A stretch of 44,634 nucleotides of DNA from an uncultured Scytonema sp. (lineage in GTDB: Bacteria; Cyanobacteriota; Cyanobacteriia; Cyanobacteriales; Nostocaceae): positions 1-44,634 of the forward strand of contig CALMVQ010000358.1 of assembly GCA_937873135.1 (NCBI GenBank), in the 5' to 3' direction. This document shows, piece by piece, positions 34,980 through 44,634 of the stretch. The position numbers were made by a program, and so were the translations under genes. The notes under the pieces were generated by a model, which saw nothing but the letters and a program-made list of their open reading frames with translations, did not search any database and was not told the origin of the DNA. Numbering within the stretch: the first letter of the stretch is position 1; every line of letters begins with the position of its first letter.

Positions 34980-35564
34980 ATGTATACGTCTAAAACAAGT
35001 TTTAAGACTAAGGTGAAATGGAATGCTATCCCAGGAGCGAAAGTTGGAAAGGAAAGGATTCAAGTTGCACTCACTGCATCTACAAAGCCGCACTTCGTGC
35101 CGCTACCAAGGGTTTCAACGAACGCATAATTAATCTTCACTCCTATCTCTGTTGCAAACGCTAGTAAAACTAGCACTCTGATCCAGAATGAGAAGCTTGC
35201 TTCGAGAACTCACTTGTTTGAATTCCAACCGGGAAGAAGTGCCTATGACGAAATTTGGCAATATTCCTCACAATTAGGTTTAAACCTAAATATGTTTTGC
35301 ATGCCGATATTGCGCGCTATTGTGACCAAATTAACCATAAGACAAATTCGCGAATGGTTGAGAGCGGGTGTGGTTGATTTTTCAGGCTATTCTAATAGGG
35401 ACAAATCCGATAATACAAAATCTTTTGGATAGCCTCAGGGCGGATGCACTTCGCCGTTATTAGCGAATATCTATTTTCAAAGGATGGAAAATTAAATTAA
35501 ACAACTGACTCCGGCGTTACCCGTAAATAAAACGGTTAACCTTAAAGCAATAAGCTTAATTTAA
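34980..35564 (+). pseudogene. Remnant of a group II intron reverse transcriptase/maturase
   Basis: In one plus-strand frame, pieces of the protein follow in the right order. MYTSKTSFKTKVKWNAIP corresponds to the N terminus; after a gap, FEFQPGRSAYDEIW matches the RT domain 1-2 region (GFRPGRSxxDAI) and IREWLRAGVVD the region before domain 4. An in-frame stop at 35430 is followed by PQGGCTSPLLANIYFQRMEN (RT domain 4), and after a second stop IKQLTPALP to LKAISLI, just short of where the YADD catalytic motif would be. Catalytic, X and endonuclease domains are missing. No intron domain V could be found. It is clearly dead. Confidence 0.8.
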
Positions 35565-35948
35565 ATTTGTAAATGATTTTATCATTTTACACAAAAACAT
35601 TATCCTTCCAGTATCACCTTTGTCAATACCCGAGCGCCTGAATCTTTATGATAATTTTTTAGATTTTTTCAGTGTAATTTGCTTATTCTACTATTTGAAG
35701 TGCGGCATGTGAGTTGATGGTGAGTATAAAATGATTGATGAAGTCAGGGCGTGTATATATGGTGCGTTCACTCGCGTTAGGCTGAATATTATACTTAGGT
35801 GTAGAAACCCGCAAACATAGGTACTCAAAATCGCAAACAGCATCTATCGGTGGAGAGATATAATTAAAACTGCTAAAAAGCCCTAAACCAAAGCTTTTTA
35901 ATTTTGCGGAAAATTAAGTAGGGCCGGAAATCGTCCCCGAAGGCGGTA
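35565..35948. other. Gap without recognisable content
   Basis: AT-rich sequence between the RT remnant and the second MITE copy. It may be decayed intron or flanking DNA; no frame, hairpin or known motif stands out. The 34787-34979 stretch on the other side of the remnant is equally blank. Confidence 0.4.
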
Positions 35949-36061
35949 CTAGTGCAACAAGGCAAAAGTAAAAAGTCAAAAGGCACTCATAATGAAATCC
36001 TTATATATCAAGCTTTTGGTTTGAAATTTACTGGTAAGTTATTTCAGCCAGCCTGCACTAG
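35949..36061. mobile_element. 113-bp MITE, copy 2
   Basis: It has the same 113-base length and CTAGTGCA/TGCACTAG ends as the copy at 4981-5093 and the same orientation, with one base difference that I can find. The flanks of the two copies are unrelated (GGCGGTA here, GTTTAGG there), as expected for separate insertions. Confidence 0.85.
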
Positions 36062-36286
36062 ACTAAAGTTCAATAATTCCTAATTTGTAATTTGTAATTC
36101 CTAAATCATGGTACTTGCGAAGAACTTTATGAATGGATAAAAATAAATTTATTCCTTACTTTCATGGGAACGAATTCATCTTTAGGTTAATAATTAAGCT
36201 GAGCGAATTATTTTGACCAATGTCCAATTTATACTAAAGTTTTTCCATCCTGGTATAAAATGAAATCATTGAGATAAAAGGTGACT

Positions 36287-36643
36287 ATGACTTTTTTAAC
36301 ACAACAAAAGTGCAGTGCCTGTCATAAAGATGCGCCGCGAGTCACAGAGGCGGAAATTGCAGAACTCAAACCGCAAGTTTCTAATTGGGAAATTACCAAT
36401 GTTGATGGAGAAGCGCGTCTTGAACGTACCTATAAATTTAGCGATTTTCAAACAGCACTCGCCTTTACCAATCGTGTCGGCGAGATTGCAGAGGCAGAAG
36501 GACATCATCCAGCATTACTTACTGAATGGGGTCAGGTCAAGGTGAGTTGGTGGACTCACGCAATTCACGGACTTCATCGCAATGATTTTATCATGTCAGC
36601 AAAAACTGATGAAATTGCCGCTCAATTTACTGAAAGTAATTAA
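36287..36643 (+). CDS. phhB: Pterin-4-alpha-carbinolamine dehydratase
   Basis: The 118-residue protein starts at the ATG at 36287 behind AAAGG (a GTG two codons earlier is ignored). It dehydrates 4a-hydroxytetrahydrobiopterin. The catalytic histidine motif [20 protein letters not shown] and the following [20 protein letters not shown] are typical. The N-terminal CSACHKDAP holds a CxxC pair that occurs in several cyanobacterial members. Its length fits. Roles outside phenylalanine hydroxylation, for example in molybdopterin or pterin salvage, have been discussed for the family. Solitary gene. Confidence 0.93.
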   Translation: MTFLTQQKCSACHKDAPRVTEAEIAELKPQVSNWEITNVDGEARLERTYKFSDFQTALAFTNRVGEIAEAEGHHPALLTEWGQVKVSWWTHAIHGLHRNDFIMSAKTDEIAAQFTESN

Positions 36644-36649
36644 TACAGG

Positions 36650-36673
36650 GAGACACGAGACAGGAGGCAAGGG
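36650..36673. repeat. Heptamer repeat (GGAGACA family)
   Basis: Three imperfect heptamers (GGAGACA, CGAGACA, GGAGGCA) lie directly behind the dehydratase stop codon and before NTRC. Confidence 0.55.
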
Positions 36674-36760
36674 AGTTATTATTCTTCCCTCTCCCCACAT
36701 TGGCGATCGCTCTATGAATATGCTAGATTTAACTCATAGTCGTTATGAGTTCGTTTTAAT

Positions 36761-38131
36761 ATGACTGATGCCATAGAAAATTTGGTAATTATCGGTTCCG
36801 GGCCTGCAGGGTACACAGCTGCTATTTACGCGGCACGGGCTAACCTCAAACCAGTAATATTTGAAGGATTTCAAGCTGGAGGCATACCTGGTGGGCAATT
36901 GATGACAACCACTGAGGTGGAGAACTTTCCTGGGTTTCCCGAAGGAATTACCGGACCAGAATTGATGGATCGGATGAAGGCGCAGGCGGAGCGCTGGGGG
37001 GCTGAGTTATATACTGAAGATGTGATTGAAGTAGACTTAAGTCAGCGTCCTTTTACTGTCCGTTCGGAGGAAAGAGAATTTAAAACTCACAGCATTGTTA
37101 TTGCTACAGGTGCGACAGCAAAACGCTTGGGTTTACCTGGCGAAGATCAATTTTGGAGTCATGGTATCTCCGCTTGTGCAATATGCGATGGTGCTACACC
37201 TATCTTCCACGGTGCGGATTTAGCTGTCATCGGTGGTGGAGACACAGCAGTGGAAGAAGCGGTTTACCTCACCAAGTACGGTTCTAAGGTGAATATGCTA
37301 TTGCGGGGAGACAAAATGCGGGCTTCCAAAGCCATGCAAGACCGGGCATTAAGTAATCCAAAAATCCAAGTTCACTGGAATACGGAAACGCTGCATGTGT
37401 TCGGTGACGGTCACATGGATGGAGTCAAAATCCGCAATACCAAAACCGGCGAAGAAAGCGAACTGCACGTTAAAGGTTTATTCTACGCTATTGGTCATGA
37501 TCCCAATACATCTTTATTTAAAGGACAACTGGAACTTGATGAGGTCGGTTACATTGTCACCAAACACAATTCACCAGAAACAAGCGTAGAAGGCGTTTTT
37601 GCTACAGGCGACGTACAGGATCATGAGTATCGTCAGGCGATTACTGCTGCAGGAAGTGGCTGTATGGGGGCGATGTTGGCAGAACGCTGGTTGTCTTCCA
37701 ACGGTTTGATTCAGGAATTCCACCAACAGGCGGAAACTCCAAGTAATGAATATGAAGTTCAGCCAGAGCAAAAGAAAACTGAAGAAAAACTTTCTCAGGA
37801 ATTTGATTTGAATGCGACACGCCATGAGGGTGGTTATGCGTTACGGAAGTTATTCCACGAAAGCGATCGCCCAGTGATGGTCAAATACATTTCTCCTGAC
37901 TGTGGTCCCTGCCGTACCCTCAAGCCCATCTTAAATAAAGTGGTGGATGAATTTGACGGCAAAATCCACTTTGTAGAAATTGACATCGACAAAGACCGAG
38001 ATATTGCCGAGAGTGGTGGTGTGACAGGGACGCCGACAGTTCAGTTCTTTAAGAATAAGGAACTCTTGAAGGAAGTCAAAGGCGTCAAGTCAAAGAGTGA
38101 GTATCGCCAGTTGGTTGAAAGTTATCTGTAG
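36761..38131 (+). CDS. ntrC-type trxB: NADPH-thioredoxin reductase C (NTRC)
   Basis: The 456-residue fusion joins a thioredoxin reductase (1-320) to a thioredoxin domain (about 350-456). It passes electrons from NADPH to 2-Cys peroxiredoxins and is typical of cyanobacteria and chloroplasts. FAD binding GSGPAG is at 12-17, the reductase active site CAIC at 139-142, the NADPH motif [10 protein letters not shown] at about 158-167, the second FAD motif [20 protein letters not shown] at about 281-300, and the thioredoxin site CGPC at 381-384. The linker is Glu/Gln/Lys-rich. The length and all cysteines are normal. Note that NTRC is unrelated to the nitrogen regulator NtrC. Confidence 0.96.
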   Translation: MTDAIENLVIIGSGPAGYTAAIYAARANLKPVIFEGFQAGGIPGGQLMTTTEVENFPGFPEGITGPELMDRMKAQAERWGAELYTEDVIEVDLSQRPFTVRSEEREFKTHSIVIATGATAKRLGLPGEDQFWSHGISACAICDGATPIFHGADLAVIGGGDTAVEEAVYLTKYGSKVNMLLRGDKMRASKAMQDRALSNPKIQVHWNTETLHVFGDGHMDGVKIRNTKTGEESELHVKGLFYAIGHDPNTSLFKGQLELDEVGYIVTKHNSPETSVEGVFATGDVQDHEYRQAITAAGSGCMGAMLAERWLSSNGLIQEFHQQAETPSNEYEVQPEQKKTEEKLSQEFDLNATRHEGGYALRKLFHESDRPVMVKYISPDCGPCRTLKPILNKVVDEFDGKIHFVEIDIDKDRDIAESGGVTGTPTVQFFKNKELLKEVKGVKSKSEYRQLVESYL

Positions 38132-38237
38132 AAATCAGCAATCAGCATTCAGCTTTCTGCTAAGCTGCAACATATTTCTTTTATCCTTAGTCATTAGATT
38201 ACTATTTAAGCTGATGGCTTTAAGCTGATTGCTGCAT

Positions 38238-39131
38238 ATGACCACGACAAAAAGTCCATCAAGATTTTTTCGATTTGCTAAAAACCCCAGCCTGTCTCAG
38301 CAATTGATGCGGGTGGGGTTAATTATTACCTTCTTGTTTATATTCATAGCATTCTTCGCTCCTGTCTTTCAGGCATTGGGCTGGGTGCAAAACCCCACAG
38401 ATTCCTTGGTGAACCCGATTCACGAACCACCCTCACTTAAATATTGGTTTGGTACAAGTCGTCAAGGCTATGATATATTTTCGCGCACATTATTTGGTAC
38501 CCAAGCCGCATTGCAGGTCGTGTTGCTGGCGACAGCGCTAAGTATGCTTATTGGTGTGCCTTTGGGCATGTTAAGTGGCTATATCGGCGGTAAACTAGAT
38601 AAAGTTTTGCTATTTATCATGGATAGTATTTATACTCTGCCTGGGTTATTACTGTCAGTGACATTGGCGTTTGTGGTTGGGCGTGGGATCTTAAATGCCG
38701 CGCTCGCAATTAGTATTGCTTACATTCCCCAATATTACCGTGTTGTCCGCAATCATACAGTTAGTGTGAAAACTGAAGTATTTATTGAAGCCGCTCAAGC
38801 ATTAGGTGCGAATACTTGGCAAGTTCTTTCGCGGTATCTATTTTTCAATGTTATTCAAAGTGTACCCGTCCTCTTCACCCTCAATGCGGCTGATGCAATT
38901 TTGGTTTTAGGTGGGTTGGGTTTTTTAGGGTTAGGACTTCCAGAAGAAGTGCCAGAATGGGGGCACGATCTAAAACAAGCTTTGGATGCCCTTCCTACAG
39001 GGATTTGGTGGACGACTCTTTTCCCTGGTTTAGCTTTGACGTTAATGGTAGTGGGGTTATCACTACTAGGTGAGGGGTTGAACGATTTTGTCAATCCCCG
39101 TTTGCGGAGAGATAATAGAATACGTCAGTAA
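38238..39131 (+). CDS. ABC transporter permease, dipeptide/oligopeptide type (DppC-like)
   Basis: The protein has 297 residues from the ATG at 38238. An N-terminal hydrophobic segment (LIITFLFIFIAFFAPVFQ, preceded by QQLMRVG) is followed by the conserved YWFGTSRQGYDIFSRTLFGT, which marks the DppC/OppC side of peptide and nickel importers, then five further spans and the coupling EAA loop EAAQALGANTWQVLSRYLFF that contacts the ATPase. The C-terminal VGLSLLGEGLNDFVNPRLRR is also typical. The cognate DppB permease, ATPase and binding protein are not in the window; scattered subunit genes are usual in cyanobacteria. The substrate is not indicated. Confidence 0.93.
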   Translation: MTTTKSPSRFFRFAKNPSLSQQLMRVGLIITFLFIFIAFFAPVFQALGWVQNPTDSLVNPIHEPPSLKYWFGTSRQGYDIFSRTLFGTQAALQVVLLATALSMLIGVPLGMLSGYIGGKLDKVLLFIMDSIYTLPGLLLSVTLAFVVGRGILNAALAISIAYIPQYYRVVRNHTVSVKTEVFIEAAQALGANTWQVLSRYLFFNVIQSVPVLFTLNAADAILVLGGLGFLGLGLPEEVPEWGHDLKQALDALPTGIWWTTLFPGLALTLMVVGLSLLGEGLNDFVNPRLRRDNRIRQ

Positions 39132-39390
39132 GTAAGTGAGCGTGAATAAACACAGTTTTACATTAAAGTTTGGTCTTCCGAATAGAGGATTCTGTCCGGA
39201 GAGCGAGGCGCTGTTAATGGAAAGAAATTTAGTTATGAGTTGGTTTCTGAGTCGGTCAACATTTGGTAATATTGAGGTTTTTTTGCGCCAATATATGTGA
39301 TTAGCTGAGGATGGCTCCCCTTTTCCTACTCCCTATTTCAACGTTTTATTGTCTAAAATTTTGTTTGTGGTATTTCTAATTTAGAGTTTT

Positions 39391-39582
39391 ATGAAAGATA
39401 GTATTTCCTTAATAGCCGCCGCTGCTGGTGGTTTCATGCTTTCTGTCGCCCTTGCGGGCATTTTACGTGGGACGCCATTAACATCTTGGCAAAATTCGTC
39501 TATCGATCTCACCTTAGTGGCTAATCAGCAACTCACTTCCGTTCACTCAGATAAATCTATTAATGTAAATCAATTGGAATAA
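39391..39582 (+). CDS. Small single-span membrane protein, unknown
   Basis: The 63-residue protein has one hydrophobic N-terminal segment (ISLIAAAAGGFMLSVALAGI) and a polar tail with TSWQNSSIDLTLVANQQLTS. It could be a membrane-anchored or secreted small protein. There is no clear ribosome binding site, but the frame is native-looking and isolated. No family is recognised. Confidence 0.5.
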   Translation: MKDSISLIAAAAGGFMLSVALAGILRGTPLTSWQNSSIDLTLVANQQLTSVHSDKSINVNQLE

Positions 39583-39677
39583 ACAAAACATCCGGTGCCG
39601 ATGATACCACCTGTGGTACATGCTTTCTGATGTTTTATCTGTGGCACAAATATGTACTGAATGTAGGGAGTGGGGAT

Positions 39678-40580
39678 ATGGGGAGTGGAAAAGAAGTCAT
39701 TGGCATTGATGTCGGTGGAACAGCAATAAAGCTGGGACGTTTTCGCTTTAATGGATCTTGTGTACAGTCATTATCTGTGGCGACTCCCCAACCACCAACT
39801 CCAGAGGCAGTGATGGCGGTGATGGTGGATGCGATCGCACAACTCGATCCACAACAACAGGCTATTGCAATTGGTATCGGCACTCCGGGACCGGCAGATG
39901 CAGCAGGACGCATTGCCAAAGTTGCCATTAACCTTAAGGGGTGGTATGATGTGCCCCTGGCAAACTACATAGAAATGAAGACTGGTAAACCGACGATTGT
40001 GGCTAACGATGCCAACTGTGCAGGGTTGGGAGAAGCTTGGTTGGGGGCAGGTCGTCGCTTTAAAAATCTGATCATGCTGACTTTGGGGACTGGCGTTGGT
40101 GGCGCAATTATTATCGATGGCAAACTGTTCATTGGGCATCAAGGCGCGGCTGGTGAACTTGGGTTAATCACCTTAAACCCTCATGGCTTCGCGTGTAATA
40201 GCGGTAATCAAGGCTCTTTAGAGCAGCACCTCTCAGTCACAGCAATTCGTCGTCACACAGGGAAAGACCCTAATGAGTTAGGTGCGCTGGCAAAAGTTGG
40301 CGAGCCAAATGCCTTGACTTTTTGGCACAAATATGGTACTGATTTGGGCATTGGTTTAACGAGTTTGATTTACGTGCTGACACCAGAAGCGATCGTGATT
40401 GGCGGTGGTGTCAGTGCCAGTGCAGAATTTTTCTTGCCATCTGCTAAAGCGGAAATTCAGCAGCGTGTACTCCCTACTTCTCGCTATGATTTACAAATTT
40501 TGCCAGCAGAATTAGGCAACGCTGCAGGAATGGTGGGAGCAGCGAAGCTAGCTCTATTAAAAGTGAAGAATGAGGAGTGA
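39678..40580 (+). CDS. ROK family sugar kinase (glucokinase-like)
   Basis: The protein has 300 residues from the ATG at 39678 (MGSGKEVIGIDVGGTAIK); the open frame upstream to 39630 adds 16 unlikely residues. It probably phosphorylates glucose or a related sugar with ATP. The phosphate-1 motif IGIDVGGTAIKLG, the GTPGPADAAGRI loop, NDANCAGLGEAW with the catalytic Asp, LTLGTGVGGAIIIDGKLFIG and the adenosine motif VIGGGVSASAEF are all visible. The usual ROK zinc motif CxCGxxGCxE is replaced by CNSGNQGSLEQHL, so a zinc site is probably lost. The product is cytoplasmic; no sugar pathway gene is adjacent. Confidence 0.92.
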   Translation: MGSGKEVIGIDVGGTAIKLGRFRFNGSCVQSLSVATPQPPTPEAVMAVMVDAIAQLDPQQQAIAIGIGTPGPADAAGRIAKVAINLKGWYDVPLANYIEMKTGKPTIVANDANCAGLGEAWLGAGRRFKNLIMLTLGTGVGGAIIIDGKLFIGHQGAAGELGLITLNPHGFACNSGNQGSLEQHLSVTAIRRHTGKDPNELGALAKVGEPNALTFWHKYGTDLGIGLTSLIYVLTPEAIVIGGGVSASAEFFLPSAKAEIQQRVLPTSRYDLQILPAELGNAAGMVGAAKLALLKVKNEE

Positions 40581-40618
40581 ACAGAGTTTTAGAGTACATC
40601 TTTACATCTGAATGCCTC

Positions 40619-41047
40619 CTACTTACCTAAAAGATATCCAGTTGTCTTTTGAATGTATTCCAGAACTTTTTGATAGGAGGTTGGATTACTGACGGGGTTA
40701 ATGATGATAGGAATATTACTATCCGGTAACCAGAAAGTTATTCTACCATTTTGCGGTTCATGACAAAAGGAGCTAATGTAATTGAGATTGATGACATACT
40801 CATTTCTCTCATAAAGGATTTTTACCCAATATGCTTTTTCAAATTTTAACTCCGTTACTTTCTCTAAATATTCCAAAATTGTTTGATAGTCCTTTAAGTT
40901 AGTTTGCGGGTTAATCACAATCGGAGTGGCAGTATTTGGTAGCCAAAATGTCACCCGACTGTTAGCTTCATGACGAAAAGACGTCACATACTCAAAATTA
41001 ACTAAGTATTCATTTCTTTCATGATGGATTTTCACCCAATGCACCAC
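40619..41047 (-). CDS. Unknown protein made of two tandem repeats
   Basis: This 142-residue protein starts at GTG behind AAGGAGAT. It consists of two copies of a unit of about 70 residues: WVKIHHERNEYLVNFEYVTS near the start and WVKILYERNEYVINLNYISS near residue 74, each followed by SFxHE, an RxTFWLP segment, PI(V/I)INPxxN and a helix with YQxxLEYxxKxT. Each unit looks like a small beta sheet plus one helix. No family is recognised and no signal or membrane segment is present. It lies just behind pyrG on the same strand, 46 bases away, so the two may be co-transcribed. Confidence 0.75.
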   Translation of the reverse strand: MVHWVKIHHERNEYLVNFEYVTSFRHEANSRVTFWLPNTATPIVINPQTNLKDYQTILEYLEKVTELKFEKAYWVKILYERNEYVINLNYISSFCHEPQNGRITFWLPDSNIPIIINPVSNPTSYQKVLEYIQKTTGYLLGK

Positions 41048-41093
41048 AAGATCTCCTTATCCAATCATTTTTGCTAATCACGCTACTCTTCTG

Positions 41094-42836
<1,743 letters not shown>

Positions 42837-42842
42837 TCATCA

Positions 42843-42897
42843 AATGACTCCTGCCTCCTATCTCCTGTTTCCTGTCTCCTGTCTTCCATCTCCCGTC
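42843..42897. repeat. Heptamer repeat (CTCCTGT/CTGTCTC family)
   Basis: About seven degenerate heptamers fill the divergent intergenic region between pyrG and the amidase gene, ending 30 bases before the amidase start codon. They would form the amidase leader if transcription begins further upstream. Confidence 0.75.
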
Positions 42898-42926
42898 TCC
42901 CCTGATAAAATATTCTTCTATTTTAT

Positions 42927-44634
42927 ATGAGAGCAATTTTAGGATTAGTCATATTAACCATAGTCACGCCTTCAGTCGTTGTGGCTCAAGAACAATCTCT
43001 CAAAATTGTTTTTCCGCAAACCAACTACAAAACAACAGCCGAAAGATTATTCTTCCTTGGTACAGCACCAGCATCCGGACAAGTAACAATAAATGGTAAG
43101 CAAATCAACCGCAGCAAGGCTGGTCATTTTGCCCCAAGTCTCCCTTTACAATTGGGAGAAAATCTTTTTACTGTGCGCTACCTGAATCAAGAAATTCAGA
43201 TTAAGGTGACAAGGGTTTCTATCCAACCTGAAGTTCCACAAGGATTAGCCTTTGCCAAAGACTCTCTCATGCCAGCAGTGGATCTCGCTAGACTTCCAGG
43301 AGAACTTATCTGTTTGAGTGCGTCTGCGACTCCTAACGCCAGTGTTTCTGCGAAGTTAGGCAACCAAACAATTTCCCTGTTACCTCAACCGCAACGAGCA
43401 CAACTCCCAAATAACCTTGCGGCATTAACGGGACGAAATCAGTCTTCTACCCAATCAATAGCTGGCAAATACAACGGTTGCACAACAGTAGAAGCATCTG
43501 GTGATTTAGGACAACCTCAGTTTCAACTGACACTTAACGGACAGACAGTATCTGAGGCTGGTGTCGGTAAAATTCTTATCCTCTCTCCTACACAGTTGCC
43601 AGTTGTCGAAGTGATTGCAGAATCTGGTGTCGCTCGCACTGGTCCGAGTTCAGATTATTCTAGACTTACACCCCTACCTAAAGGCACACGATCTACAGTC
43701 ACAGGTATTGAAGGTGACTGGTTGCGTTTAGACTATGGTGGGTGGATTAAGAGTCAGGAAACTCGCATTCTACCAGGGGCAACGCCGCCACGCACAATTA
43801 TTCGCTCTGTGGGGTATCGCAAGCTCAAGACTGCAACAGAAATGGTTTTCCCTCTGGAAGCGGCTGTCCCCGTGAACGTACAACAAGGAAATCGCACCTT
43901 TATTCTCACTCTTTACAACACCACTGCTCAAACAGATATCATTCGCCTGGATGACAATCCTCTGATTTCTCGCTTAGATTGGCAACAGCTTCCCGCACCC
44001 TTGAAAGGTGTGCAATACACGTTTAATCTCAAGAAAGACCAACAGTGGGGATATAAACTGAGATACAACGGTACCAATTTGGTGTTAACTTTACGTAACG
44101 CCCCTGTTTTTAGCACGAAATCCAAGCCTCTATCTGGAATCAAAATTTTACTCGATCCGGGACATGGCGGTAAAGAATCTGGTGCGAGTGGACCAACTGG
44201 TTATTTGGAAAAAGATCTCAATCTAACAGTGTCCAAGTTGGTGCGCGATGAGTTGGTGAAGCGAGGGGCAACGGTTGTCATGACACGCCAAGATGATCGC
44301 GAAGTGTCTTTAGAAGCACGGCAAGAGATTATTGCTAAAGAACAACCAGCGATCGCCATCTCTATTCACCACAATTCTCTCCCCGATGATGGCAACGCTG
44401 AGAAAATCAAGGGCTTCGCTTCTTTTTGGTATCAAACCCAAGCCCACAGTCTAGCTGTTTTCTTACATAATTATATAGTTAAAAATTTGCACCGTCCTTC
44501 TTACGGAGTATATTGGGATAACTTGGCGCTGACTCGTCCAGCAATCGCACCGTCAGTGCTGCTGGAGTTAGGGTTCATGAGTAATCCCAATGAATTCGAG
44601 TTGATTACCAAGCCTCAAGAACAAAAGAAGACAG
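42927..44634 (+). CDS. N-acetylmuramoyl-L-alanine amidase, partial
   Basis: The frame is open from ATG 42927 to the window end (569 codons), so the C terminus is missing. A signal peptide (AILGLVILTIVTPSVVVAQ) directs it to the periplasm. A beta-rich N-terminal part contains an SH3-like segment around residue 233 (ARTGPSSDYSRLTPLPKG, then GDWLRLDYGGWI). The amidase_3 zinc peptidase domain starts at about 405 with ILLDPGHGGKESGASG, LEKDLNL, SIHHNSLPD and the catalytic Glu in LLELGFMSNPNEFE. It cleaves peptide side chains from peptidoglycan; in filamentous cyanobacteria such amidases help form septal nanopores and separate cells. The length and SH3 insert fit cyanobacterial AmiC-type proteins. 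Confidence 0.93.
   Translation, partial: MRAILGLVILTIVTPSVVVAQEQSLKIVFPQTNYKTTAERLFFLGTAPASGQVTINGKQINRSKAGHFAPSLPLQLGENLFTVRYLNQEIQIKVTRVSIQPEVPQGLAFAKDSLMPAVDLARLPGELICLSASATPNASVSAKLGNQTISLLPQPQRAQLPNNLAALTGRNQSSTQSIAGKYNGCTTVEASGDLGQPQFQLTLNGQTVSEAGVGKILILSPTQLPVVEVIAESGVARTGPSSDYSRLTPLPKGTRSTVTGIEGDWLRLDYGGWIKSQETRILPGATPPRTIIRSVGYRKLKTATEMVFPLEAAVPVNVQQGNRTFILTLYNTTAQTDIIRLDDNPLISRLDWQQLPAPLKGVQYTFNLKKDQQWGYKLRYNGTNLVLTLRNAPVFSTKSKPLSGIKILLDPGHGGKESGASGPTGYLEKDLNLTVSKLVRDELVKRGATVVMTRQDDREVSLEARQEIIAKEQPAIAISIHHNSLPDDGNAEKIKGFASFWYQTQAHSLAVFLHNYIVKNLHRPSYGVYWDNLALTRPAIAPSVLLELGFMSNPNEFELITKPQEQKKT

Noticed and set aside
35214-35432. 72-residue frame as an independent gene
   Set aside because: It is an inner piece of the broken reverse transcriptase, with homologous fragments before and after it in the same frame.

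Overview
The window looks like chromosome of a filamentous cyanobacterium, most likely of the Nostocales. The grounds are the abundant HIP1 octamers (GCGATCGC) in and between genes, a fused NADPH-thioredoxin reductase C, cyanobacterial-type FtsH, YlqD, YtxH/DUF948 and DUF2237 proteins, and many short tandem heptamer repeats (STRRs) and small palindromic elements between genes. I see no tRNA, rRNA, CRISPR array, prophage or intact transposase.

Layout. 1-7.1 kb: clpP (minus strand), a decayed IS200/IS605-like fragment, a DUF255 thioredoxin-fold protein, mobA, the acetolactate synthase small subunit, two adjacent miniature inverted-repeat elements, a TPR-like protein, and a pabC-like lyase whose only plausible start is ATT. 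7.1-14 kb: ftsH, then a divergent membrane module (SpoIIM-like protein against a multi-span membrane protein plus RDD protein), cobH, and a 2H-phosphoesterase-like DUF1868 protein. 14-19.5 kb: a repeat-rich gap of about 1.1 kb, a YgjP-like metallopeptidase, an unknown protein, DUF2237, and three small proteins (TM/coiled coil, YtxH, DUF948). 19.5-28 kb: pyruvate dehydrogenase E2, a secreted or anchored unknown, YlqD plus a long-chain acyl-CoA/ACP synthetase, an orphan HigA-like antitoxin with the wreck of a toxin gene upstream, and acetyl-CoA synthetase. 28-36 kb: a large unknown membrane/coiled-coil protein, an unknown protein, PPK2, an MFS transporter, a TPR lipoprotein-like or secreted protein, a glycosyltransferase-like protein and a dead group II intron reverse transcriptase. 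36-44.6 kb: pterin carbinolamine dehydratase, NTRC, an oligopeptide-type ABC permease, a small membrane protein, a ROK kinase, a protein made of two tandem repeats, CTP synthase, and a cell-wall amidase cut by the window end.

The genes are mostly housekeeping and stand singly or in pairs. Acetyl-CoA enters from acs and the PDH E2; IlvH, PabC, CobH, PyrG and MobA serve amino-acid, folate, corrinoid, nucleotide and molybdopterin synthesis; FtsH, ClpP and NTRC serve protein quality and redox control.

I found no convincing new multi-gene system. The most notable points are heptamer repeats that form hairpins exactly between convergent stop codons; two 113-bp MITE copies differing at one base and 31 kb apart; the decayed toxin beside a kept antitoxin; the intron remnant; the apparent ATT start; and several unknown small proteins.
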